From the NCBI GenBank assembly GCA_002423705.1, contig DINW01000069.1, positions 24,080-72,160 on the forward strand: a stretch of 48,081 bases of DNA. The letters are read 5' to 3'. The stretch comes from Clostridium sp. UBA5530. Its GTDB lineage: Bacteria > Bacillota > Clostridia > Clostridiales > Clostridiaceae. The notes beneath the pieces were generated by a model that saw only the letters and a list, made by a program, of their open reading frames with translations, made no database searches and had not been told where the DNA came from. Made by a program: the position numbers and the translations under genes. Shown here in pieces: positions 7,753-15,599 of the stretch (the first letter of the stretch is position 1; every line of letters starts with the position of its first letter).

Positions 7753-8295
7753 TTAACTTTTGTACTCCCTCCTTAACAATCCATAAATATATTGATCTTT
7801 GAATTTCCCATCTTTATACACTAATTCCCTTTCTACCCCTTCTCTTTGAAAACCGCACTGCTCAAAAAGCTTTATTGACCTTTTATTGAATTGAAAAATT
7901 TCTGCACCAATCCTATTCATTCCTAAGTCTTCAAAGGAATATCTTATTAATTCAATTAAAGCTTCTTTACCATATCCCTTACCCCATTGTTCCTTTTCTC
8001 CTATGGTCATGCCTATTTTACAGGATTTGTTGTAATCATCAATAAAGGCTATCATACAAAATCCAATGGGACATTGGTCATCTTTTTTATGTATTCCAAA
8101 GCGAACCATGGTATCATCAGGCTCCTCAATTATCCTTTTAATGTATTTTCTTGTATTTTCTATAGGTGTAGGCTCAAAGTCCTCTGGACCATCATCATCA
8201 TAATACAACAATTGTGGATCATTTCCCCATTTATTCATCTTTTCTACATTTTCTAAAGTATGAGTTTTTAATATTAATCTTTTTGTCTCTAACAT
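7753..8295 (-). CDS. RimJ/RimL-type GNAT acetyltransferase
   Basis: 180 residues. It starts LETKRLILKTHTLENVEKM (RimJ/L N-terminus). It has KIGMTIGEKEQWGKGYGKEAL with the W-G-K-G-Y-G acetyl-CoA loop, and ends RIGAEIFQFNKRSIKLFEQCGFQREG, the typical terminal motif. It probably acetylates an N-terminal amine or small molecule; the target is unknown. There is no good ribosome binding site before ATG 8295, but a TATAAT lies only a few bases upstream, so a leaderless or poorly translated message is possible. Confidence 0.8.
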   Translation of the reverse strand: MLETKRLILKTHTLENVEKMNKWGNDPQLLYYDDDGPEDFEPTPIENTRKYIKRIIEEPDDTMVRFGIHKKDDQCPIGFCMIAFIDDYNKSCKIGMTIGEKEQWGKGYGKEALIELIRYSFEDLGMNRIGAEIFQFNKRSIKLFEQCGFQREGVERELVYKDGKFKDQYIYGLLRREYKS

Positions 8296-8332
8296 ATATT
8301 ATATTTAGATAGAGTTCGTACAGAGGCAAACC

Positions 8333-8536
8333 CTATCTAAACTTCACCTCTTTTCTTTTTAAATCTAAATTCCCCCTATAGGAATCTCCATAACCATCTC
8401 TTTCCTCAGCATTATCAAAGAGATTAAAATTGTTATTAAATGTCTCAACATAAGTCACAATTTCTTTTAATGATCTAATTGTCCACTGGTGATTTTTATT
8501 TCCCTTCCTATCAATATGAAAGGCTGTAAAACCCAA
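8333..8536 (-). CDS. Short unassigned ORF following the ABC exporter gene
   Basis: About 67 codons, opened by TTG 8536, in the same frame as the exporter gene and separated from it only by that gene's TAG (8542-8540) plus ACA. No ribosome binding site precedes it. The translation (HIDRKGNKNHQWTIRSLK...NLFDNAEERDGYGDSY) is compositionally protein-like, with no signal peptide or membrane segment, and I do not recognise it. It could be the tail of a gene fused by deletion to the exporter, a read-through extension, or a chance ORF. Confidence 0.3.
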   Translation of the reverse strand: MGFTAFHIDRKGNKNHQWTIRSLKEIVTYVETFNNNFNLFDNAEERDGYGDSYRGNLDLKRKEVKFR

Positions 8537-8539
8537 TGT

Positions 8540-10321
8540 CTAAGCTACAGTAATATCCTCACTTCCCCATATTTGTTTCATTTCCTCACAATTTTCTAGA
8601 AGATACTCTAAAGTTCCTTGATCCTCTATATGTCCATCCTTCATCACTAGGATATTGTCTGCATTTCTAAGGGCTACCTGTCTATTAGATACTACTATAC
8701 AAGTCTTTTTCTCTCTTTCAAACATCCTTTGCCAAAGGTTAATTTCAGTTTCCACGTCTAAAGCACTAGATATATCATCAAATATATATATTTGAGACTG
8801 TCTGGCAAACATACGGGCCACAGCTACCCTTTGCTTTTGCCCTCCTGAAAGCTTAACACCCTTAGATCCAATTACAGTATCAATTCCCTCATTTAAAGTT
8901 TCCATATCCCTTTCTAGAACTGCTGAATAAATAGAACTTTCAATATCTATAGCCTCTTCATCTAAACCTAGCAGAATATTATTTTTTACGCTATCACTAA
9001 ACAAATTTGGTATTTGGGATGTATATGCACTTACTGGAGGAATGAAAAATTCCATGTCATCTTGAATTTTCTTTCCATTCCAATAGAATTCACCTTGATC
9101 CTTAGGCAGTACCCCTAGAATGGACTTTATAAAAGTAGTTTTTCCTGAACCTATACGGCCTGTTATAACAGTGAATTGCCCCTTCTTTATCTTTAAGTTT
9201 ATATCTTTTATTCCATTTGTTTCATTATACATAAAAGTTAAGTTCTTAATTTCTAATTCTTGTAGTTCCTCTACATCTATATCTATTTCTTTATTTGGTA
9301 AATCACCTTTTAAGTAAAGGGAATTATGCTTTAAAAGTTTTTCCTCTTCAATAGCTCCTCCTAGCAGCATAAACATCCTTTTAAAAGCAATTCCTCCTTG
9401 CTCGTATCGAGCTAGAAGTATTCCAAAGAAATGAGTACAGTCCGCTACAAAAGTTAAATAATATATAAATAAGGAAAAATCACCTACAGTAAAAGTTCCT
9501 GCTCTCATATACTTTCCAGCTAGCAAAAGTATTAGGCCAGTACCTATATTTACTGTATTATCATATATTGCATCCATAAGTTTATTTAATATTTTATCCT
9601 TAACCATGTATTTGTGTCTTTTTTTGTTTAAGGAATTTAAATTGTCTATAATATGATTTTCACTTCCTGAAACTTTGATAGCTTGTATAGAGTTAAAGAT
9701 TTCTCCTATGGCAGATGCCACTTCTCCAGTAGCATTCCTTGCATTAATTCTATATTTACCTATATTCTTCCTAGCACTTTGAGCTAGATATATAACCACA
9801 ACTAATGGAGCAAATACAAACAATGTCATAGGCACATTTATTGACAGTAAAATAATTATGGCTACTATTGAGAAAATCACCTCTCCTATAAAATCCAAGG
9901 TCCAGCTTATAGTATCCTCAATTTCCCCAATATCATCTCTAAAACAGTTTATAGATTCTCCTAAGGAAGCTTTACTGCCTTCCTTTACATTGTTCAATAT
10001 AGATTCAAGTAGATTTCTTCTAAGAAATGCGCTCATAGTAAATCTATGAGTTGAATCTACCCTTCCTCCTATTTCTATAGTTGCAGCCCTTGCTACAGCT
10101 AAAACTACCATAAATACCATAACTCTCAATATGTCATCATTTATTTTTCCGCTACTGCTTAATATATCTAAAAATTCCTTAACCAATAACCCTGGAATAA
10201 GTGGGGCCACATGGATTAAAGACCATAAAATACAGTCGCTTAAATATAGCCAAGGTCTGTACTTTATCATTTTCCAAATATATCTCATGGTAGGAATTTT
10301 ATCTTTTCTTTTTTTCATCAT
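8540..10321 (-). CDS. Heterodimeric multidrug ABC exporter, subunit with canonical signature (BmrD/BmrC-like)
   Basis: 593-residue half-transporter. A six-helix membrane domain (about residues 20-325) is followed by a nucleotide-binding domain. Walker A is TGRIGSGKTTF (about 395), the signature is LSGGQKQRVAVARM (about 490), and Walker B is YIFDDISSALD. The catalytic glutamate after Walker B is replaced by Asp (FDD), so this subunit contributes the degenerate ATP site. It pairs with the 581-residue subunit upstream, whose signature is LSAGE. Start ATG 10321 overlaps the partner's TGA (ATGA), giving translational coupling. The expected role is export of hydrophobic drugs or lipids across the membrane. 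Expression is probably controlled by the attenuator at 12136-12400. Confidence 0.85.
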   Translation of the reverse strand: MMKKRKDKIPTMRYIWKMIKYRPWLYLSDCILWSLIHVAPLIPGLLVKEFLDILSSSGKINDDILRVMVFMVVLAVARAATIEIGGRVDSTHRFTMSAFLRRNLLESILNNVKEGSKASLGESINCFRDDIGEIEDTISWTLDFIGEVIFSIVAIIILLSINVPMTLFVFAPLVVVIYLAQSARKNIGKYRINARNATGEVASAIGEIFNSIQAIKVSGSENHIIDNLNSLNKKRHKYMVKDKILNKLMDAIYDNTVNIGTGLILLLAGKYMRAGTFTVGDFSLFIYYLTFVADCTHFFGILLARYEQGGIAFKRMFMLLGGAIEEEKLLKHNSLYLKGDLPNKEIDIDVEELQELEIKNLTFMYNETNGIKDINLKIKKGQFTVITGRIGSGKTTFIKSILGVLPKDQGEFYWNGKKIQDDMEFFIPPVSAYTSQIPNLFSDSVKNNILLGLDEEAIDIESSIYSAVLERDMETLNEGIDTVIGSKGVKLSGGQKQRVAVARMFARQSQIYIFDDISSALDVETEINLWQRMFEREKKTCIVVSNRQVALRNADNILVMKDGHIEDQGTLEYLLENCEEMKQIWGSEDITVA

Positions 10322-12063
10322 ACTAGCACCTCCTCCATGCCTTTTCTAAGCAAGTTATAAAATTGGGAGTTTTCATCTATTTCTAGCTGTTCCCTTGACC
10401 CATATTCCTTTATATTCCCTTTATCTAAAATCAATATGTCATCTGCTCTTTGAACAGTCCACAATCTGTGGGCTATTATGATTGCAGTTCTATTGCTTAA
10501 CAATTTATTTAAAGCCTTCTCTATAAGTTCTTCCGTTATAGGATCTAATCGAGAGGTTGCTTCATCTAATATTACTAATTTTGGATTTTTTAAGAATACT
10601 CTGATAAATGCTAATAGTTGGGCCTCTCCTGCTGACAATCCACTTCCTCCACTTTCAAGGATGGTGTATATACCATTAGGCAACTTATTGAGCCAAGGCA
10701 TTAGCCCCATATCTTCTATAACCTCTAAGATTTCTTCATCTTTTATATTACAATTGAATAAGGTTAGATTATCCTTAACCGTGGCATGGAAAATCTCAAC
10801 TTCTTGGGTAACATAGCTTATATTCTTTATTAAATCCTCTTTCCTTATATCCTTAATATTCTTTTCCTCTAAAGTTATAGCCCCACTAGTAATATCATAT
10901 AGTCTCACTATAAGCCTAGCTAAAGTAGTTTTTCCACTACCGGTATGACCTAGTACTCCCAAAATCTTATTTTGAGGTAAGTCAAAGGATATATTTTTAA
11001 GAATCATGTCCCCTTTTTCATATTCAAAACATATATCTTTTACAGATAAGTTCATTGTATCTTCTGAGCATATGGTTTCGTTTCCGTAGCTAATATTACT
11101 TTTAGTATCAAATAATTCTTTAATCCTCCGAATGCTAGCCTCTGCCTTCTGTAAATCCTGCATCTGCATCTTGATTTCCTCTAAAGGATTTACAATAAGC
11201 TCTGTGTAATAAAATATAAGATACACAGTTCCAAAGGTTATCATAGAATTTTCATAAAGATATGCTGATAGCAATAATGCCATAACATTTGCCATAGAGA
11301 ATATAACAAGGTTTCCCATCCACATATGATAATAGCCCATATCTGCCTTTACTTGTATAGGCAACATCTTTCTAAAGATCTTGTAAAGGTTGTTCATAAC
11401 ATAATCTTTGGCCCCACATGTGTTTATGTCTTCTACACTAGTTACCTGCTCCCCCAAAAATCCATAAAGTTTTGCACTATTTTCTCTTTGCTCAGTCCAA
11501 TACTTAGAGCTTTTCTTTTCTATATATCCCATAACTATTACTGAGGCAATTATGAAAATGCTAACCACTATACCTACTCTAATCTCCTCTTTAAATAGCA
11601 AGAAAAGAATTCCTATAAGTAAAGCTCCATTAGTCAATAAATCCAACATAAAGGTTGAAAAAAATCTAAAGAGAGCATTTACGTCTCCATCAACTCTTTC
11701 CACCAATTCTCCTGGTTGATGCTTTTTGTGAAAATCCACATCTAAATTTATACAATGTTCTATCAAATCCACTCTTAATCCATTAGTAGCTGACCAACCA
11801 ATATTTTCACTGATATAAGTGGCTATAACTATAAATAATTGTTTTATAAGAGCAAAACCTATAAATAATAGAGCTGCCACCATTAAATTCTTTCCTCCAT
11901 TATCACCCTGTACCTCATCAATAAAATATCTCAATATCTGTGGATTTATTAGCTGTATAGCTACATTTAGTCCCAATATAATCATCAATATAATCATATT
12001 AGTTTTATATTTTTTTAAATACTTATGCAGTAATACTATATATTCCCTTATGGGTAACTTCAT
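10318..12063 (-). CDS. Heterodimeric multidrug ABC exporter, partner subunit (LSAGE signature)
   Basis: 581-residue half-transporter with six membrane helices (first about residues 20-42) and a nucleotide-binding domain: Walker A GHTGSGKTTLARL (about 370), signature LSAGEAQLLAFIRV (non-canonical), Walker B LVILDEATSRLD with the catalytic Glu present. LSAGEAQ is the hallmark of one half of the YheH/YheI (BmrC/BmrD) and LmrC/LmrD heterodimers. Combined with the FDD Walker B of the other subunit, the dimer has one competent and one degenerate ATP site. The start is ATG 12063 behind AGGGG. It is the first structural gene after the leader peptide and tandem terminators. Confidence 0.87.
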   Translation of the reverse strand: MKLPIREYIVLLHKYLKKYKTNMIILMIILGLNVAIQLINPQILRYFIDEVQGDNGGKNLMVAALLFIGFALIKQLFIVIATYISENIGWSATNGLRVDLIEHCINLDVDFHKKHQPGELVERVDGDVNALFRFFSTFMLDLLTNGALLIGILFLLFKEEIRVGIVVSIFIIASVIVMGYIEKKSSKYWTEQRENSAKLYGFLGEQVTSVEDINTCGAKDYVMNNLYKIFRKMLPIQVKADMGYYHMWMGNLVIFSMANVMALLLSAYLYENSMITFGTVYLIFYYTELIVNPLEEIKMQMQDLQKAEASIRRIKELFDTKSNISYGNETICSEDTMNLSVKDICFEYEKGDMILKNISFDLPQNKILGVLGHTGSGKTTLARLIVRLYDITSGAITLEEKNIKDIRKEDLIKNISYVTQEVEIFHATVKDNLTLFNCNIKDEEILEVIEDMGLMPWLNKLPNGIYTILESGGSGLSAGEAQLLAFIRVFLKNPKLVILDEATSRLDPITEELIEKALNKLLSNRTAIIIAHRLWTVQRADDILILDKGNIKEYGSREQLEIDENSQFYNLLRKGMEEVLV

Positions 12064-12135
12064 CTTCTCACACCCCTACTAATCAATATTCACCTTTTAA
12101 TATTTACTTCCACATTTCTCATTCCCCCAAAACTC

Positions 12136-12174
12136 TAAAAAATAAAGCCACAGGAACTGTCTCCTGTGACTTTC
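12136..12174 (-). terminator. Second leader terminator upstream of the ABC exporter
   Basis: On the minus strand: AAAGTCACAGGA, a six-base loop, TCCTGTGGCTTT, then ATTTTTTAG. This is a strong intrinsic terminator located before the exporter start codon (12063), so it must be bypassed for expression. Its 3' arm (CCTGTGG) is identical to the 3' arm of the first terminator. Confidence 0.75.
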
Positions 12175-12189
12175 ATTAATTTTCCGCGC

Positions 12190-12216
12190 AAAAAACCACA
12201 GGCATATAACCTGTGG
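12190..12216 (-). terminator. First leader terminator upstream of the ABC exporter
   Basis: On the minus strand: CCACAGG, a loop of seven bases, CCTGTGG, then TTTTTT. It is a perfect 7-bp stem with U-tract, between the leader ORF and the second terminator. Its 5' arm can alternatively pair with ACCTTGGTG inside the leader ORF (12278-12270), with one bulged C. Confidence 0.75.
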
Positions 12217-12234
12217 CACTAAATTCTTATACAA

Positions 12235-12269
12235 ATTTATAATTATATCATGATATTCTAATTATAAAT
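12235..12269 (-). promoter_or_regulatory. Hairpin overlapping the end of the leader ORF
   Basis: Perfect 11-bp inverted repeat ATTTATAATTA / TAATTATAAAT (12269-12259 and 12245-12235) with a 13-base loop. Its first arm covers the last three codons and the stop of the leader ORF. Ribosome position there would decide whether it forms. Confidence 0.55.
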
Positions 12270-12329
12270 CACCAAGGTCATACTATAAACTTTTATTATA
12301 TTACTATTTAAACTTAATATGTTGCTCAT
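12258..12329 (-). CDS. Leader peptide of the ABC exporter operon (23 aa)
   Basis: ATG 12329-12327 is preceded by a perfect AGGAGG nine bases upstream and followed by 23 codons ending in TAG (12260-12258). The peptide begins MSNILSLNSNIIKVY and continues SMTLVIYN. It has no export signal and is rich in Ile, Leu, Asn and Ser. Two terminators lie between it and the exporter genes. The position and spacing match a sensing leader peptide (compare BmrB of the B. subtilis bmrBCD operon), where ribosome slowing by antibiotics prevents termination. There is no sequence similarity claim to BmrB; the call rests on layout. Confidence 0.65.
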   Translation of the reverse strand: MSNILSLNSNIIKVYSMTLVIYN

Positions 12330-12371
12330 TATTCACGACCTCCTTTTCATTATAATTTTTATTACATTTTT

Positions 12372-12400
12372 ATGTTATACCATATTATCTCATATGTCAA
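12372..12400 (-). promoter_or_regulatory. Sigma-A promoter of the leader/ABC exporter operon
   Basis: On the minus strand TTGACA (12400-12395), a 17-base spacer and TAACAT (12377-12372). An overlapping TGGTATAAC extended -10 is also present. It lies about 45-70 bases upstream of the leader ATG and is the best promoter in the region. Confidence 0.7.
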
Positions 12401-12570
12401 GGTTTTTTCCATATTGTTTTCATTACCTTTTTGTCCATTTTTTCTATTTTATTTATCTTTTTAATATTAAACACGGCATTATATTGCCATTACCTTTAAA
12501 AACTTTCATTTTAAATAGGGAAATATTTAATATTATAAATATTGATTATTTTTATAATTATCTTAATTGT

Positions 12571-12599
12571 TTGAAATATATTCATTGCAAACGTATACT
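12571..12599 (+). promoter_or_regulatory. Promoter of the methionine gamma-lyase gene
   Basis: TTGAAA (12571-12576), 17-base spacer, TATACT (12594-12599). The start codon is at 12636, leaving an untranslated leader of about 30 bases, too short for a riboswitch. The remaining stretch 12401-12570 is A/T-rich with no gene or structure that I can see. Confidence 0.55.
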
Positions 12600-12635
12600 T
12601 ATATTGTGTATGTGATTATAATAGGGGGTTTTATT

Positions 12636-13838
12636 ATGAACAACGATTCTTTAAAAAATAAGGGGTTTGCCACCAAAGCAATTCACGGTGGTCACCAACC
12701 AAATCAATTTGGTGCTTTATCTACACCTATCTACCAAACTTCTACCTTCGTTTTTGACAATGCTAAACAAGGTGGAGATAGATTTGCCTGTAAAGAGGAA
12801 GGCTATATTTATACTAGACTTGGTAATCCAACCAATACTACATTAGAAGAAAAGGTTGCTTTGCTTGAAGGCACAGATGCTTGTATATCCGTAGCTTCTG
12901 GTATAGCTGCTGTAGCTTCTGCTATGTGGACAGCTTTAAAGGCTGGAGATCATGTGGTGGCTTCTGATACTTTATATGGTTGTACTTTTGCTTATTTAAA
13001 TCATGGCCTTACAAGATATGGAGTAGAGGTTACCTTCTGCGATGCCTCAGATCCTGAGAATATAAGAAAAGCCATGAAACCTAATACAAAGGTTGTTTAC
13101 TTAGAAACACCAGCTAATCCATCTCTTAAAATCAATGACATAGAAACTATCTGTAACATAGCTCACGAAAATAAGGATTGTTTAGTATTTGTAGACAATA
13201 CTTTCTGTACTCCTTATCTTCAAAGACCTATGGAATTGGGAGCTGACGTTATAATCCATTCAGGTACAAAATACTTAAACGGTCATGGAGACGTTATATC
13301 AGGATTTGTGTGTGGAACCTCTGAGTTCATACAAAATGTAAGATTCTTCGGAGTTAAAGACATGACAGGAGCAACCCTAAGTCCTTTTGACGCTTTCTTA
13401 ATCGCAAGAGGTTTAAAGACTTTAGAAATAAGAATGGAAAAACACTGTGACAATGCTATGAAGGTAGCTGAGTTCTTAGAAGCTCATCCTGCAGTAGAAA
13501 GAGTGTACTACCCAGGACTTAAATCCTTTGAGCAATATGACCTTGCTAAAAAGCAAATGAAATTACCTGGTGCTATAATTGCCTTTGAATTAAAGGGTGG
13601 CTTAGAAGAAGGTATAACTGTTATGGACAACGTAAAACTTTGTAAGCTTGCTGTTAGCCTTGGAGATGCTGAAACTCTTATAGAGCATCCTGCATCTATG
13701 ACTCACTCTCCTTACACTGCCGAGGAAAGAGCAGCTGTTGGAATAAGTGACAGTCTTGTGAGACTTTCTGTAGGTCTTGAAAATCCAGAAGATATCATAG
13801 AAGACTTGAACAACGTTTTAAATATGATTGTTAAATAG
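12636..13838 (+). CDS. megL: L-methionine gamma-lyase (PLP)
   Basis: 400-residue cytosolic PLP enzyme of the Cys/Met metabolism family. It cleaves L-methionine to methanethiol, 2-oxobutyrate and ammonia. PLP lysine is K212 in HSGTKYLNGHGDV; the PLP-phosphate loop is YTRLGNPTN (59-67). C116 in DTLYGCTFAYL is at the position of the Cys116 characteristic of methionine gamma-lyases, absent from most cystathionine gamma-lyases and gamma-synthases. ATG 12636 follows AGGGGG; earlier in-frame codons lie in the promoter and are rejected. It is monocistronic with its own promoter and terminator, and probably supports methionine catabolism in an amino-acid-fermenting anaerobe. Confidence 0.88.
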   Translation: MNNDSLKNKGFATKAIHGGHQPNQFGALSTPIYQTSTFVFDNAKQGGDRFACKEEGYIYTRLGNPTNTTLEEKVALLEGTDACISVASGIAAVASAMWTALKAGDHVVASDTLYGCTFAYLNHGLTRYGVEVTFCDASDPENIRKAMKPNTKVVYLETPANPSLKINDIETICNIAHENKDCLVFVDNTFCTPYLQRPMELGADVIIHSGTKYLNGHGDVISGFVCGTSEFIQNVRFFGVKDMTGATLSPFDAFLIARGLKTLEIRMEKHCDNAMKVAEFLEAHPAVERVYYPGLKSFEQYDLAKKQMKLPGAIIAFELKGGLEEGITVMDNVKLCKLAVSLGDAETLIEHPASMTHSPYTAEERAAVGISDSLVRLSVGLENPEDIIEDLNNVLNMIVK

Positions 13839-13891
13839 TTCATATCATTGAATTCCATAACCTGTTTATTATGTTTACACTTTAATAAACA

Positions 13892-13934
13892 ACAATATAA
13901 AAGACCTTCTTTTCAGAAGGCCTTTTATATTGTT
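13892..13934. terminator. Bidirectional terminator between megL and the ABC-2 locus
   Basis: Near-perfect inverted repeat CAATATAAAAGACCTTCT / AGAAGGCCTTTTATATTG with loop TTTC. It has A/T tails on both sides and separates convergent megL (+) and the permease gene (-). Confidence 0.8.
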
Positions 13935-13938
13935 GAAG

Positions 13939-14676
13939 CTATTCTTTTCCCTCGGTTAACAGATTAAACCTTAATTTTCTTCTAGACAATAAATAAGTTA
14001 AAAATAATAACACCACTGATATGACTATATAGATAAGCTTAACTTTGTACAGGGCTCCACTTTTATAATCATAATATCTATAGATATGTCCCAATATTCC
14101 ACTGTTTTTAAAAATCCTGCATCTCCACAACAATTCTTCAATAAGATAAAAAGCTGTTATTGCAGTTACACTTACTATTATGTCTCTAAATAAAAATAAT
14201 AAAAATAAGCTTAATGCTATTACAAAAACATTTGTGGTAAATGAACATAAGATTATTTCTTTTAAAGGTATCAATATTGTATTTGATACACACTTAGAAT
14301 ATAAAGTATATATATTGGTGAAGGTAATTACATATAAAGCCATGTATATACATAGCAATGATATTAGTTTTCTTAGCATAAATTTATTAGTTTTACTGCC
14401 TCCAACTACCAAAGATATATCTTCCATACTGTTAGTAAAGTCCGTTCCTAAAAAGAAAAATAATAAAATAATAAATAATAATAATAAATATCCATCACAA
14501 TACTCAAATAATTCTATGGGTACAATGACCTTTGTGTCATGAAATTTATAGGCTCCTATAAAAATATTAGGGAAAATCCTTAGCGCCATATTAAACATTA
14601 AAACTAAAGTTGTTATGATATAAAGAAGTTTGTTAATTAACATATTGTTTTCAATCTTTAAATAAAATTTAACCAT
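13939..14676 (-). CDS. ABC-2-type membrane protein (third gene of exporter operon)
   Basis: 245-residue, very hydrophobic protein with about six predicted membrane helices (segments near residues 12-32, 55-75, 100-120, 140-160, 165-185 and 215-235) and a short basic tail. There is no signal peptide or enzymatic motif. It starts three bases after the ATPase stop behind GAAGGAAG, so it is co-translated with it. Together with the ATPase and the 540-residue permease it should form an ABC-2 exporter. It is probably the second membrane subunit, but family assignment rests on context and hydropathy only. Confidence 0.6.
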   Translation of the reverse strand: MVKFYLKIENNMLINKLLYIITTLVLMFNMALRIFPNIFIGAYKFHDTKVIVPIELFEYCDGYLLLLFIILLFFFLGTDFTNSMEDISLVVGGSKTNKFMLRKLISLLCIYMALYVITFTNIYTLYSKCVSNTILIPLKEIILCSFTTNVFVIALSLFLLFLFRDIIVSVTAITAFYLIEELLWRCRIFKNSGILGHIYRYYDYKSGALYKVKLIYIVISVVLLFLTYLLSRRKLRFNLLTEGKE

Positions 14677-14678
14677 AA

Positions 14679-15560
14679 CTATCTTCCTTCTTCGGTTAAG
14701 CTGCTGTGTACAATATAGGCATCTTGTAGATTTACATTTACCCTAACAGAATTAGCGGTTAGGGGTTCTTTGCTAATATATTTTATTTGAGTTCCTTGTG
14801 GGGTTTGACTTGTGGTTAGCACATGTGCAGTATCTCTAATTTTAGCTAACTCTGCCCCTTCCATGATTCCCTGCCATATCATTTCCTCTGCCTCTTTTAT
14901 AAAATTCTCTTTTTTGCCGTTATATATCAATGTGCCTTCCTTTATTACCAATAGATGGTTGCAATAGCTTTCTATGTCTTCTACTATATGGGTTGTTGCA
15001 AGGACTATTCTATCTTTGCTTATTATTGGGAAAAGTTCCCTTATATAATTCCTTTGCTCTGGGTCTAGACCTACAGTTGGCTCATCCACTACAATTACCT
15101 TAGGATCTCCCACCATCACTTGAGCGAACCCTAGTTTTTGTTTCATACCACCAGAATATTCCTTTATCTTTCTATCTATATATTCTCCCATGTTTAAGGT
15201 TTCTATTATTTCATCTATATGGGCTTTCATCTTATTTCTATCCCAATTTACTTTTAAGTCTGCTATAATCTCCAAAAACTCTCTTCCTTTTAAATTTCCA
15301 TAGGTTGTAAAGTTCTGTGGCAAATAACCTAAGTTTTTTCTAATGTGACTTAGATCCTTCTTATAATTCAAGTTATTCAAATACACATCTCCACTTTGAA
15401 TGGAGAATAATGTAGTTATTATTTTCATAGCAGTGGTCTTTCCTGCACCATTGGGTCCTAAAATTCCTATTAGTCCATCACTTACCTGAAAGGAAATCCC
15501 TTTAAGAGCTTCTACCTTTCCATAACTATATTTCAAATTTTCTACCTTTAAAGTATTCAT
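14679..15560 (-). CDS. ABC transporter ATP-binding protein
   Basis: 293 residues from ATG 15560 (MNTLKVENLKYSYGK), placed by AGGGGGGAG just upstream; an ATG at 15587 precedes that site. Walker A GPNGAGKT is at 35-42, Q-loop LGYLPQNF about 85, signature EYSGGMKQKLGFAQV about 138, Walker B VIVVDEPTVGLDPEQ about 160, and the H-loop ATTHIVED. The catalytic set is complete. The C-terminal about 80 residues form the accessory region of drug/peptide exporters of the CcmA/BcrA type. It energises the flanking membrane subunits (13939-14676 and 15600-17222). The substrate is unknown; the secreted protein upstream is a candidate. Confidence 0.85.
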   Translation of the reverse strand: MNTLKVENLKYSYGKVEALKGISFQVSDGLIGILGPNGAGKTTAMKIITTLFSIQSGDVYLNNLNYKKDLSHIRKNLGYLPQNFTTYGNLKGREFLEIIADLKVNWDRNKMKAHIDEIIETLNMGEYIDRKIKEYSGGMKQKLGFAQVMVGDPKVIVVDEPTVGLDPEQRNYIRELFPIISKDRIVLATTHIVEDIESYCNHLLVIKEGTLIYNGKKENFIKEAEEMIWQGIMEGAELAKIRDTAHVLTTSQTPQGTQIKYISKEPLTANSVRVNVNLQDAYIVHSSLTEEGR

Positions 15561-15599
15561 CCTTCTCCCCCCTAAAATATTATTCATTATACTTACCTA

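Noticed and set aside
12319..12615. Plus-strand 98-codon ORF across the leader region
   Set aside because: It runs antisense through a clear promoter, leader ORF and its ribosome binding site; composition is Phe/Ile/Leu-rich, as expected from AT-rich non-coding DNA.
12400..12635. SAM riboswitch or T-box before methionine gamma-lyase
   Set aside because: The mapped promoter leaves only about 30 bases of leader, and no conserved core of either class is visible.
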